Assembly: GCA_965217625.1 (NCBI GenBank)
Contig: OZ244557.1
Span: 496,001 to 560,000, forward strand
Origin: TK10-74A sp965217625
GTDB taxonomy: Bacteria > Chloroflexota > Dehalococcoidia > Bin125
DNA length: 64,000 nt
Reading direction: 5' to 3'
Program-made: the position numbers and the translations under genes
In this document: piece by piece, positions 23,982-30,613 of the stretch
How the letters are laid out: each line of letters begins with the position of its first letter
Numbering within the stretch: position 1 is the first letter of the stretch
The notes under the pieces: generated by a model
Database searches by the model: none
Told to the model about the DNA's origin: nothing
The model's input: the letters and a program-made list of their open reading frames with translations, nothing else

Positions 23982-25048
23982 CGGGGATCGTCCCGCAGTG
24001 ACAGGTGTGGCTCTTGCGGCGGCTTCAGTGGTTCGTCGGTCCTTGGGTCTCGCAAGCCGTCCAGCATTGGTGGTCGATTGGGATCGGCGCGCGCGGAGTC
24101 GAGCTGGTCCTGGGTCAGTCCGGTCGTCGCACCGCACTCTCCACCGGAGTCGACCCACTCTCGGTCGAAGCCCGTATTCGTCAGGATCGCACGGGTGAGG
24201 GTCGCACCGGCCAAGTTCGCACTGCCCAACATCGCACCGGTCAGGTTCGCCCCGGTGAGGTCGGTACCGGTGAGAGACGCGCAGTACAGAACTGCATTGC
24301 TCAGATCCGCAGCCGGTAGCATCGCGCCGGCCAGATCCACACGGACTAACCGCGCATTAGACAAATCGATCCACGGCAGGATTGCTCCTCCGAGATCAGC
24401 GCCATGCAAGTCCGGCCGAAACTCGGCTTCTCTCTCAAGACGCAGTTCGCGCTTGTGGGACGTGCAGACGGCAATGAGGGCGGCCTGAACGTCCTCAGGC
24501 GTCTTGTCGACCGGGACATCTCCCTCCTTCACCGGGTGCCGCACGAACGCGCAGAGCGACTTCATGATCTCGATGTGGTACTGCTCCGAATGGTCCTTTG
24601 CCAGGCGCTCCAGCGCATAGATCCCCGCCAGCCGGACTGCCAGAACCGTGCTGCTAAGCATCTCCGCGCCATCCTGATAGCGCTTGTTCCGCAGATCCTC
24701 CTGCGCCGTTTCGGCTTGCCGTAGGGCCGTTTCGGCCTGCTGCTCGGTCGCCCTCGCCTGCTGATCCGCTGCCTTCGCGCGCCAAACCGCCAGCGGCAAC
24801 GCGATCAGACCGGCCATAACAATGCCCAGATTGCGGACCGTCGTGCTGCCCGATTCGCTGGCGCGATCGATACCGGGTTCCGTGATGGTCAACCAATCCC
24901 AGAACACACCGGTGAGCACAAGCCCAAGGATCAGGGGCACGACGCTGAGCGCGACCCCATGCGCCGCAACGAATCGACGCGCCCACTCCCAGGCGCGCCC
25001 CCCAACGCCCCAGAGCTTCGCAAGCCGCTCGAGTACCCGCTTCTTCAC
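23978..25048 (-). CDS. Membrane-anchored pentapeptide-repeat protein
   Basis: 356 residues from a GTG at 25048 with GGGGG upstream. A basic start (VKKRVLERLAKLWG) precedes two membrane helices (ALSVVPLILGLVLTGVFWDW; TVRNLGIVMAGLIALPLAVW), then a Gln/Ala coiled coil (QQARATEQQAETALRQAETA). The conserved block QDGAEMLSSTVLAVRLAGIY-ALERLA...H...IMKSLCAFVR is typical of a family that carries pentapeptides at its end. About 18 A(D/N)LxxA pentapeptides follow (LSNARLVRVDLAGAMLPAAD and on), forming a right-handed beta helix. It overlaps the MmeI-like gene by ATGA, so both are made together. Family function is unclear; it may modulate or accompany the restriction enzyme. Confidence 0.85.
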   Translation of the reverse strand: MKKRVLERLAKLWGVGGRAWEWARRFVAAHGVALSVVPLILGLVLTGVFWDWLTITEPGIDRASESGSTTVRNLGIVMAGLIALPLAVWRAKAADQQARATEQQAETALRQAETAQEDLRNKRYQDGAEMLSSTVLAVRLAGIYALERLAKDHSEQYHIEIMKSLCAFVRHPVKEGDVPVDKTPEDVQAALIAVCTSHKRELRLEREAEFRPDLHGADLGGAILPWIDLSNARLVRVDLAGAMLPAADLSNAVLYCASLTGTDLTGANLTGAMLGSANLAGATLTRAILTNTGFDREWVDSGGECGATTGLTQDQLDSARADPNRPPMLDGLRDPRTDEPLKPPQEPHLSLRDDPR

Positions 25049-25125
25049 CCCCCGACCGTACCCCCGACCGTCGCGCCGGGGAACGCCCAGCCGAGGTTCC
25101 AACGGCGGCAGACGCCGATCGGGGG

Positions 25126-25404
25126 TTAGGTGAGGCGCAAGATGGCGACGGTGATCGCGGCGATCGCCGTGGCGGCCCCGATGATCCATCGGGTCTGCGC
25201 GTGCATCGCGCGCTCGACGTCGCCGCGCAGCGTCGCGAGTTCGCCGAGCAGTTCCAGCCACAGGCGATCGAGGTCGCCGCGCGTCGGCGCGATGTCGCCG
25301 CGCAGTCCCAGCCGCAGGCGCTCGACATCGCCGCGCAGTTCCAGCCGCAGGCGATCGAAGTCGCCGCGCGTCGCCGGCGCCGCGTCTGGGGAGATCGCTG
25401 TCAT
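25126..25404 (-). CDS. Coiled-coil, C-terminal single-TM protein (DUF1640-like layout)
   Basis: 92 residues. RGDFDRLRLELRGDVERLRL, then RGDIAPTRGDLDRLWLELLG and ELATLRGDVERA: an 11-residue R-G-D-x-x-R-L-x-L-E-L repeat forming a coiled coil, closed by one membrane helix WIIGAATAIAAITVAILRL. This resembles the C-terminal-anchored coiled-coil layout of DUF1640/CCDC90-type proteins. Similar short coil-plus-TM proteins are at 15224 and 11037-11493. A minus-strand TACCGT ends seven bases before the ATG, giving leaderless geometry. Confidence 0.62.
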   Translation of the reverse strand: MTAISPDAAPATRGDFDRLRLELRGDVERLRLGLRGDIAPTRGDLDRLWLELLGELATLRGDVERAMHAQTRWIIGAATAIAAITVAILRLT

Positions 25405-25411
25405 GGGGGCG

Positions 25412-25417
25412 ACGGTA
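25412..25417 (-). promoter_or_regulatory. -10-like TACCGT, leaderless geometry
   Basis: On the minus strand TACCGT is followed by seven bases and the ATG at 25404. Confidence 0.4.
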
Positions 25418-25593
25418 TCACGACCCCGCCGGCGGTCACTGCGTGCATAACGTCACTGCGCCACTTCCCCGCGCCGCGGTTCCGGGGCTAAGGTGGAGTT
25501 GGCGTCGGCGAACGGGTCTGACCCTGGCGCCGGAACCTGGCTGCGTTGTCGCTCATGGCGCAGCTTGATTCCGCCCCGCCGACCCAAGACGGT

Positions 25594-25631
25594 GTGGGGC
25601 AGGCAGCATCCTGAGCAGCTGCCTGCCCCAC
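25594..25631. repeat. Perfect 14-bp hairpin
   Basis: GTGGGGCAGGCAGC pairs with GCTGCCTGCCCCAC around ATCCTGAGCA. Isolated in the gap between divergent genes, no U-tract on either side. Confidence 0.7.
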
Positions 25632-25759
25632 CTCCGTCCATCCGTCCGCTCGCGGTCCCGTTCGCGGCCCCGCCGAGCCGACTGCCCGCCGCCCTCGCCG
25701 GTCCTGTAAGCTGTCCCCAGGCAGACCGCCTGCCGTGCGTCCGTGGAAAGGGCTCCGAC

Positions 25760-25906
25760 GTGCCCAATGAACCGCAGTCCGCTCCGCCTCCGCCGCCTCC
25801 TCCACCTCCTCCCACCACATCGGACCCTGGTGAGTTGGTTAAGGAAGGTGGGTTCCGGGGCCCCTGGCCCAAGCTCCTCCGCTGGCCGCGCCGCAACGGC
25901 GGCTGA
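25760..25906 (+). CDS. Proline-rich micro-protein, copy 1
   Basis: 48 residues from a GTG at 25760 with AAAGGG seven bases upstream. Layout: MPNEPQSA, ten consecutive prolines, TTSDPGE, then LVKEGGFRGPWPKLLRWPRR. Two more copies lie at 29334 and 29619 with the same start codon, ribosome site and end motif VKEGGFxGxWPxLLxWPRR. By eye, isolated single-base differences between copies 1 and 3 fall mainly at third positions of this frame, which supports coding. An ATG seven bases downstream opens the overlapping +1 frame of the membrane protein. No known family; the poly-Pro tract should need EF-P for efficient translation. Confidence 0.6.
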   Translation: MPNEPQSAPPPPPPPPPPTTSDPGELVKEGGFRGPWPKLLRWPRRNGG

Positions 25907-26414
25907 AGAGGCGGACGCCCCAGCGTCCGGCGGCGCGCCGTCCCCGCCCGATCGGGACTACCCGAGTCTGGATCTCGCGTTCGACCAGGTCGGGCGATCG
26001 TACGCCGAAATGTCTGCACGCCTGGACTCCGCGCACAGCTGGCTCAATTCGATTCAGTCGCTCGTCGTGACGGTGACGATCGCCGTCCCTACCGTGTCGG
26101 TCGCGGCTGGGGAGAACCCCGACTTCGGCTCGGGCTGGCTGGTGGCCGCGCTCGCCATTGCCGTGCTGAACGTCGTGCTGGGGTTATCGGCCCGCGCATG
26201 GTCCGGGATCAAGCTCGTCGGCCCTGCGCATCTCTATCAAGACTGGCTGCATCGTCCCCCCGCCGAATTCAAGTGGAACAGCCTGTATTGGGCTGGCCGC
26301 CACTTCAGCGCGAACTCGCGAACGGTGCACCGCAAGTCTTGGGTTGCGACGTTCATGGTGGTGCTCCTGCTCGTCGAAGTGGGGCTCTTCGTCGCCTGGT
26401 TCGGCAGCACGTAG
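25767..26414 (+). CDS. Three-TM protein overlapping the micro-protein, paralogue 1
   Basis: 215 residues if read from the ATG at 25767, in +1 frame to the proline-rich gene. That ATG is conserved in the paralogue at 29626, but the first 55 residues mostly reflect the other frame; a frameshift or reinitiation is possible. The core starts at DYPSLDLAFDQVGRSYAEMS and has three hydrophobic helices (SLVVTVTIAVPTVSVAA, WLVAALAIAVLNVVLGL, WVATFMVVLLLVEVGLFVAW) with a conserved HLYQDWLHRPPAEFKWNSLY-WAG loop between the last two. Topology recalls SLATT/S-2TM-type membrane effectors, but I cannot confirm membership. Confidence 0.6.
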   Translation: MNRSPLRLRRLLHLLPPHRTLVSWLRKVGSGAPGPSSSAGRAATAAEEADAPASGGAPSPPDRDYPSLDLAFDQVGRSYAEMSARLDSAHSWLNSIQSLVVTVTIAVPTVSVAAGENPDFGSGWLVAALAIAVLNVVLGLSARAWSGIKLVGPAHLYQDWLHRPPAEFKWNSLYWAGRHFSANSRTVHRKSWVATFMVVLLLVEVGLFVAWFGST

Positions 26415-26488
26415 GCCCTCTGACGCGGAAGGGGATCGCCAGGGGGTGAGGTCGGCGGCGCGGCGCGCGGAGTGCTATGCTGTGCGAG

Positions 26489-26623
26489 CCGGAGCCGGGG
26501 GCGTGACCCCCCGCGGTCTGAGGCCTATCGACAAGCGTCGCACAGACCGCAACCCCCGCAAGGGTCGGCTCCGACTGCGCCCCCGACGTTACTACACGAG
26601 CACGTCGGGGGTGCTTCGCGTCC
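26489..26623 (+). ncRNA. Candidate structured small RNA, module B
   Basis: TATGCT at 26476-26481 would place transcription start near 26488. The body folds as a four-way cloverleaf: closing stem GGAGCC (26491-26496) with GGCTCC (26567-26572); arm 1 GGGGG-CGTGA-CCCCC; arm 2 GCGGTCTG (26513-26520) with CAGACCGC (26543-26550), capped by CGAC-AAGC-GTCG; arm 3 ACCC/GGGT. Then the hairpin GCGCCCCCGACGT with ACGTCGGGGGTGC (26577-26614, one G-U) and GCTTCGCGTCC. The central arm is almost identical to module A. Lies between two plus-strand genes. Confidence 0.6.
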
Positions 26624-26645
26624 GGCGGCGTGGTACACTGTGCTG

Positions 26646-26773
26646 GCGGAGCCGGGGGCGCTAATCCCCGGTGGCCATCGCGGGAGGGGGAAACCCGAGA
26701 CGCTCCCGCTCAGGCTGTTTCCGCCAGCGCCCCCGACGTTGCAGCGTGAGCACGTCGGGGGCGCTTCGCGTCC
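26646..26773 (+). ncRNA. Candidate structured small RNA, module C
   Basis: TACACT at 26634-26639 precedes it. The closing stem GCTGGCGGA (26642-26650) pairs with TCCGCCAGC (26720-26728); since the predicted start is near 26646, part of this stem may be outside the transcript. Inside are CCGGGG/CCCCGG, GGCC/GGCT and GCGGGAG/CTCCCGC, the last capped by GGG-AAA-CCC. The 3' hairpin GCGCCCCCGACGT/ACGTCGGGGGCGC (26727-26764) and TTCGCGTCC match module B nearly base for base, while the body differs. The 5' end shares GGAGCCGGGGGCG with B. Modular: variable body, constant 3' hairpin. Confidence 0.58.
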
Positions 26774-26817
26774 GGCCCCCGCCCGGCCCCTGCTACCCTC
26801 CGACGCAAGGAGCCGCC

Positions 26818-27273
26818 ATGCCCACCTTCACCGTCAACGACGACGCCCCCGACTGGCAACGCGATCACACCCGCCGCTACCTCGACTCGAACGGCGCCGA
26901 CGGCCACGAGTGGACCCCGCCCGGCGGCGGGGCGTCGTACCCCACGCTGCTGCTGCTCACGGTCGGGCGTCGCAGCGGCGCGGAGCGCACCCTGCCGCTG
27001 ATCTACGGCGACCACGACGGCGCCTACGTCGTCATCGGCTCGAAGGGCGGCGCGCCCGCCCACCCTATGTGGTACCGCAACCTGGCCGCCAACCCCGAGG
27101 TCTGGGTGCAGGTCGGCGCCCGTCGCACCGCCGCCACGGCCCGCACCGCCGGCGGCGACGAGCGCGCCGCGCTCTGGAAGCAGCTCGCCGCCATCTACCC
27201 GCCCTATGACGAGTACCAGGAGCGCGCCGGCCCCCGCGAGATCCCGGTCGTCGTGCTCGACCCCCACGAGTAG
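26818..27273 (+). CDS. Nitroreductase/deazaflavin-dependent (DUF385) oxidoreductase
   Basis: 151 residues from the ATG at 26818 with AAGGAG upstream; TACCCT about 20 bases before is a possible -10. LLLLTVGRRSGAERTLPLIY, AYVVIGSKGGAPAHPMWYRN and LAANPEVWVQVGARRTAATA match the F420H2-dependent DUF385/Ddn-type split-barrel fold (T-x-G-R-x-S-G...R...PL; GS.GG....P.W..NL.A.P.V.V). These enzymes use reduced F420 to act on quinones or other substrates. Substrate unknown. Confidence 0.86.
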   Translation: MPTFTVNDDAPDWQRDHTRRYLDSNGADGHEWTPPGGGASYPTLLLLTVGRRSGAERTLPLIYGDHDGAYVVIGSKGGAPAHPMWYRNLAANPEVWVQVGARRTAATARTAGGDERAALWKQLAAIYPPYDEYQERAGPREIPVVVLDPHE

Positions 27274-27706
27274 CCCCGTTCCGAGGAACACCCACATCTC
27301 CTCCTCCGTCATCCCCTCGTTCCGCTACGACGACGCCCCCGGCATGATCGACTTCCTCTGCGAGGCCTTCGGCTTCGAGCGCAGCCTCGTCGTGCCCGAC
27401 GGCGAGGGCGGCGTCGCCCACGCGCAGCTCACGCTCGGCGGCGGCATGATCATGCTCGGCTCGGCCCGCGAGGACGACTTCGGCGCCCTGGTCGTGACGG
27501 CCAAGGCGGCCGGCGCGATCACCGGCTCGGCCTACGTCGTCGTGGCCGACGTCGATGCGCACTGCGCCCGCGCCCGCGCCGCCGGGGCGGAGATCGTCAT
27601 GGCGCCCGCCGACCAGGACTATGGCGGCCGCCTCTACGCCGCCCGCGACCCCGAGGGCCAGCTGTGGAGCTTCGGCTCCTACGATCCCTGGGCCGGCGAC
27701 CACTAA
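27206..27706 (+). CDS. Glyoxalase/bleomycin-resistance (VOC) superfamily protein
   Basis: The homologous part is SSVIPSFRYDDAPGMIDFLC to SFGSYDPWAGDH, about 137 residues: VIPSFRYDDA strand, FGFERSLVVPDGEGGVAHAQ, GGGMIMLGSAR, AYVVVADVDAHCARARAAGA and YAARDPEGQLWSFG. This is the betaalphabetabetabeta layout, with putative metal ligands His (VAHAQL) and Glu (DPEGQLW). No good start codon lies near the first strand; the only upstream ATG is at 27206, 68 bases inside the DUF385 gene, and the next at about 27344 would remove strand 1. An unusual start or translational coupling is possible. Substrate unknown. Confidence 0.75.
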   Translation: MTSTRSAPAPARSRSSCSTPTSSPVPRNTHISSSVIPSFRYDDAPGMIDFLCEAFGFERSLVVPDGEGGVAHAQLTLGGGMIMLGSAREDDFGALVVTAKAAGAITGSAYVVVADVDAHCARARAAGAEIVMAPADQDYGGRLYAARDPEGQLWSFGSYDPWAGDH

Positions 27707-27718
27707 GCACGCCCGTCG

Positions 27719-29224
27719 CTAGCCGATGCGCACGCCCTCCGACGGGTAGCGGTAGCGCGCCTGTCCGCGGTCGGGCACCGTCAGCGCGACCATCAGCGGG
27801 GCCAGCCGCCCCACGAACATGAGCACGATCAGGATCGACGTGCCGGCCCCCGACAGCACCGGCGTCACCCCCTGCGACCAGCCCACGTTGGCCAGCCCCG
27901 ACATCACCTCGAAGACCAGCGGCAGCGGCGGGCCGTCCTCGGCCAGCAGCATCGCCACGACGCCCACCGTCAGCGCCACGACGCCCAGCAGCACCACCGC
28001 GATCGCCCGCAGCACGACGGCGTGCGGGATCTCGCGCCCGAACAGCTCCGCCTGGTGCCGCCCCCGCAGCGACGACACGACCACGGCCAGCCCCACGACG
28101 AACGTCCCCACCTTGATGCCGCTCGCCGTCGACGTCGAGGCGCCGCCGATGAACATCAGCGGCAGCAGCACGACCGTCGTCACGTCCTGCAGCGCGCCCA
28201 TGTCGACCGCCGACATCCCCGTCGTGCGGTTGACCGAGAGGAAGAAGGAGTTGACCACCGCCTCCAGCGGGCTGCGGCCGTCGAGCACGCGGCCCGACTG
28301 CACCTCGGCGGCCAGGAAGACCGCCATCCCCGCGACCAGCAGCCCGGCCATCATCAGCACGACCATGCGCGTGTCCAGCGACCAGCGTCGCCAGCCGCGT
28401 CGCAGGTCGAACACCGTCACGAACGACAGGCTGCCCAGGAACGCCGCCACCCCCATCACGACCAGCGGATACGGCGCGCCGATCTGCGCCTGGAAGCTCT
28501 GCCGCCCGCCCATCAGGTCGAAGCCGGCGCTGTTGAAGGCCGAGACGGCGTGGAACAGCGCCCGCCAGACGCCCCCCATCCCGCCCGACTCGCCCAGGAA
28601 CCAGGGCAGCAGCAGCAGGAACGTCACGACCTCGGCCAGCACCACGTAGACCAGCACGCGCCGCAGCAGCCGCCCGATGTCCCACTCCCCCGACCCCACC
28701 AACTCCATCCCGAACAGGCTGCTGCCCCGCAGCCCGAAGCGGCGTCCCAGCAGCACCAGCAGCGAGCCCGCGTAGATCGTGACGCCCAGGCCCCCCACCT
28801 GGATCAGCGCGATGATCACCGCCTCGCCGAAGCCGCTCCAGTGCTCGGCCGTGTCGACCCGCACCAGCCCCGTCACGCAGACCGCCGAAGTCGCCGTGAA
28901 CAGCGCGTCGAGCCCGTTCGTCCACGCCCGCGCCTCCGACGCCCACGGCAGCGACAGCAGCCCCGTCCCGACCAGGATCGCCGCCCCGAACGCCCCCACC
29001 AGATACCACGGCGTCGGTCGCAGCCGGATCATGCGGCGCGGGCGCTGCAGCGCGAAGACCTCCGTCTTCACCCGGCGACGCCGCAGCACCACGTCGCCCG
29101 GCCGTCGCGCTGGCCGCTCCCGCGGCGTCCGCGCCGCCCCGCCTCCGCGTCCCCCACCCCGGCCCAGCCGCGCCGCCGCCCGCTGCCACGCCGCCCGAAG
29201 CCACGCCCGCGGTCGCACAGCCAT
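27719..29224 (-). CDS. TrkH/KtrB-type potassium transporter subunit
   Basis: 501 residues from the ATG at 29224, with GGGGAGG eight bases upstream. The first 65 residues are an Arg-rich extension. The body shows the four selectivity-filter repeats of TrkH/KtrB proteins: SAVCVTGLVRVDT, SAFNSAGFDL, LSVNRTTGMSAVDM and MSGLANVGWSQGVTP, plus MFIGGASTSTASGIKVGTF and LMFVGRLAPLMVAL. It imports K+ with a cytosolic TrkA/KtrA regulatory ring; no such gene adjoins. About ten membrane helices. Conservative call is a TrkH-family K+ uptake subunit. Confidence 0.9.
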   Translation of the reverse strand: MAVRPRAWLRAAWQRAAARLGRGGGRGGGAARTPRERPARRPGDVVLRRRRVKTEVFALQRPRRMIRLRPTPWYLVGAFGAAILVGTGLLSLPWASEARAWTNGLDALFTATSAVCVTGLVRVDTAEHWSGFGEAVIIALIQVGGLGVTIYAGSLLVLLGRRFGLRGSSLFGMELVGSGEWDIGRLLRRVLVYVVLAEVVTFLLLLPWFLGESGGMGGVWRALFHAVSAFNSAGFDLMGGRQSFQAQIGAPYPLVVMGVAAFLGSLSFVTVFDLRRGWRRWSLDTRMVVLMMAGLLVAGMAVFLAAEVQSGRVLDGRSPLEAVVNSFFLSVNRTTGMSAVDMGALQDVTTVVLLPLMFIGGASTSTASGIKVGTFVVGLAVVVSSLRGRHQAELFGREIPHAVVLRAIAVVLLGVVALTVGVVAMLLAEDGPPLPLVFEVMSGLANVGWSQGVTPVLSGAGTSILIVLMFVGRLAPLMVALTVPDRGQARYRYPSEGVRIG

Positions 29225-29284
29225 CGCCTCCACCTCCCCGCCACGATACGTCGTCCGTCGCTACGCGCAGTCGTCGGGGGGCCA

Positions 29285-29480
29285 GGTGTACGATGGCCCC
29301 AGGTCGCAGACCGACATCCCGAAGGGATCCGACGTGCCCGATGAACCTCAGTCCGCTGCACCGCCTCCACCTCCGCCGCCTCCAACCACTTCGGACCCTG
29401 GCAGGGTGGTCAAGGAAGGCGGGTTTACAGGCTCCTGGCCCCGGCTCCTCCCCTGGCCCCGCCGCAAGTCCGACTGACGG
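29285..29480. repeat. Direct repeat, unit 1 (other unit about 29572-29762)
   Basis: From GTGTACGATG through CGCAAGTCCGACTGACGGCG the sequence recurs about 285 bases downstream with only scattered changes. It spans a -10-like TACGAT, leader, ribosome site and the whole proline-rich gene. A decayed third piece lies between them. Confidence 0.8.
29334..29477 (+). CDS. Proline-rich micro-protein, copy 2
   Basis: 47 residues from a GTG at 29334 with AAGG upstream: MPDEPQSAA, eight prolines, TTSDPGR, then VVKEGGFTGSWPRLLPWPRR and KSD. TACGAT at 29289-29294 would be the -10. Unlike copies 1 and 3 it is not followed by the membrane protein, apparently because that part was lost when the region was duplicated. 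Unknown function. Confidence 0.55.
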   Translation: MPDEPQSAAPPPPPPPPTTSDPGRVVKEGGFTGSWPRLLPWPRRKSD

Positions 29481-29490
29481 CGGCGCCCAC

Positions 29491-29552
29491 GCCGCCTCCG
29501 CCGCCTCGTGGGCCGAACCCGGGCAAGGTAGTCAAATGAGGTGGGCTTCGAG
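29491..29552 (+). pseudogene. Decayed copy of the proline-rich micro-protein
   Basis: CCGCCTCGTGGGCCGAACCC and GGCAAGGTAGTCAAATGAGG align with copy 3, but the conserved VVKEGG becomes VVK-stop-GG (GAA to TGA) and the rest is lost. Confidence 0.6.
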
Positions 29553-29618
29553 TCCCCCGGGGGGACCGGGTGTACGATGACCGCAGGTCGCAGACCGACG
29601 TCCCCGAAAGGATCCGAC

Positions 29619-29759
29619 GTGCCCGATGAACCTCAGTCCGCTGCACCGCCTCCGCCTCCACCACCTCGTATGCCGAACCCTGGCACGGTGGTCAAGGAAG
29701 GCGGGTTTGCAGGCTCCTGGCCCCGGCTCCTCCCCTGGCCCCGCCGCAAGTCCGACTGA
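29619..29759 (+). CDS. Proline-rich micro-protein, copy 3
   Basis: 46 residues from a GTG at 29619 with AAAGG seven to eight bases upstream: MPDEPQSAA, seven prolines, RMPNPGT, then VVKEGGFAGSWPRLLPWPRR and KSD. The ATG at 29626 opens the overlapping +1 frame of the second membrane protein, the same 7-base offset seen at 25760/25767. The strict retention of both starts in two distant copies is the main evidence for a functional overlap. Confidence 0.6.
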   Translation: MPDEPQSAAPPPPPPPRMPNPGTVVKEGGFAGSWPRLLPWPRRKSD

Positions 29760-30267
29760 CGGCGGCGCCCACACGCCGACCGCAGGCCCGTCGCCCGCAA
29801 TCGAGCAGGACTACCCGAGTCTCGACCTCGCCTACGAGCAGGGCGTGCGGTCGTACGGCGAAGTCGCGGAACGACTGAGTGTCGTCCACAGCCGGCTCGA
29901 TTCGATTCAGTCGGTCGTCGTCACGCTGACGCTCGCCGTGCCCACCGTCGCGCTGGCGGCGGAGAAGGATCCTGACTTCGGATCAGGTTGGCTGATCGGA
30001 GCGATCGCCCTGGCCCTCGCGACAGTCGTCCTCGGGCTGTGGGCGCGCGCCTGGTCAGGCCTGACCCTGGTCAACCCCGCGCATCTCTACGAGGACTCGC
30101 TGCACCTCCCCTCGGCCGAATTCAAGAGGGACAGCCTGTATTGGGCAGGTCAGAACTTCAACGCGAATCTGCGGACCGTCAACCGCAAGTCGTTGGCCGC
30201 TACGTTCATGGTCCTGCTCTTGCTCGTTGAAGTGGCGCTCTTCATCGCCTGGTTCGCCAGCACGTAG
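29626..30267 (+). CDS. Three-TM protein overlapping the micro-protein, paralogue 2
   Basis: 213 residues from the ATG at 29626, +1 to the proline-rich gene. The core is clearly paralogous to 25767-26414: QDYPSLDLAYEQGVRSYGEV, SIQSVVVTLTLAVPTVALAA, NPAHLYEDSLHLPSAEFKRD and SLYWAGQNFNANLRTVNRKS, then ATFMVLLLLVEVALFIAWFA. Three membrane helices; the two proteins are roughly 60 percent identical over the last 150 residues by eye. The N-terminal 50 residues overlap the micro-protein and are less conserved as protein, so the true start or a frameshift remains open. No known family assigned. Confidence 0.62.
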   Translation: MNLSPLHRLRLHHLVCRTLARWSRKAGLQAPGPGSSPGPAASPTDGGAHTPTAGPSPAIEQDYPSLDLAYEQGVRSYGEVAERLSVVHSRLDSIQSVVVTLTLAVPTVALAAEKDPDFGSGWLIGAIALALATVVLGLWARAWSGLTLVNPAHLYEDSLHLPSAEFKRDSLYWAGQNFNANLRTVNRKSLAATFMVLLLLVEVALFIAWFAST

Positions 30268-30289
30268 CGCCCGACGACCTGCACCCGCC

Positions 30290-30613
30290 TCACCCCGCCG
30301 ACGCCCCCAGCCGGCGGTTCAGCGCCCGCTCCAGATTCCCCACGTACTCGGCGAACGCGCGACGCCCCGCCGGCGTCGCCTCGACCCACGTGCGCGGCTT
30401 CGCCCCCTCGAACTCCTTCGCGATCGCGATGTAGCCGGCCCCCGCGAGCTTCCGCAGATGGATCGTCAGATTCCCGCCCGTCAGGTCAAGCGTCCGCTGA
30501 ATGAAGCCGTACGCCACCCGATCCGTCTCCGCCTGCGACACCAGCAGCGTCATGATGCGCAGCCGCGTCGACTGATGGATCGTCTCGTTGAGCACAATGG
30601 CCCCGTCGCTCAT
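30290..30613 (-). CDS. Winged-helix transcriptional regulator
   Basis: 107 residues. ETIHQSTRLRIMTLLVSQAE, FIQRTLDLTGGNLTIHLRKL and AGYIAIAKEFEGAKPRTWVE: an ArsR/MarR-like winged helix (helix-turn-helix with GNLTIHLRKL as recognition helix, then the wing), ending TPAGRRAFAEYVGNLE. Small regulators of this kind are usually paired with a membrane protein gene, as here: its ATG overlaps the stop of the upstream membrane gene (ATGA). It probably represses its own operon. The effector is unknown. Confidence 0.85.
   Translation of the reverse strand: MSDGAIVLNETIHQSTRLRIMTLLVSQAETDRVAYGFIQRTLDLTGGNLTIHLRKLAGAGYIAIAKEFEGAKPRTWVEATPAGRRAFAEYVGNLERALNRRLGASAG

Larger units (their letters stand above)
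25405..25759. other. Intergenic region between divergent genes
   Basis: It contains a minus-strand -10-like TACCGT (25412-25417), a perfect 14-bp hairpin at 25594-25631, and on the plus strand TAAGCT at 25707-25712, the likely -10 for the proline-rich gene at 25760. No other coding frame looks real. Confidence 0.6.

Noticed and set aside
22599..24488. A 629-codon frame on the plus strand
   Set aside because: Antisense to the MmeI-like and pentapeptide genes, both of which have clear motifs.
23978..25261. Longer start for the pentapeptide protein
   Set aside because: The extra 71 residues are Arg/Asp/His low complexity and antisense-like; GTG at 25048 has a ribosome site and begins just before the first membrane helix.
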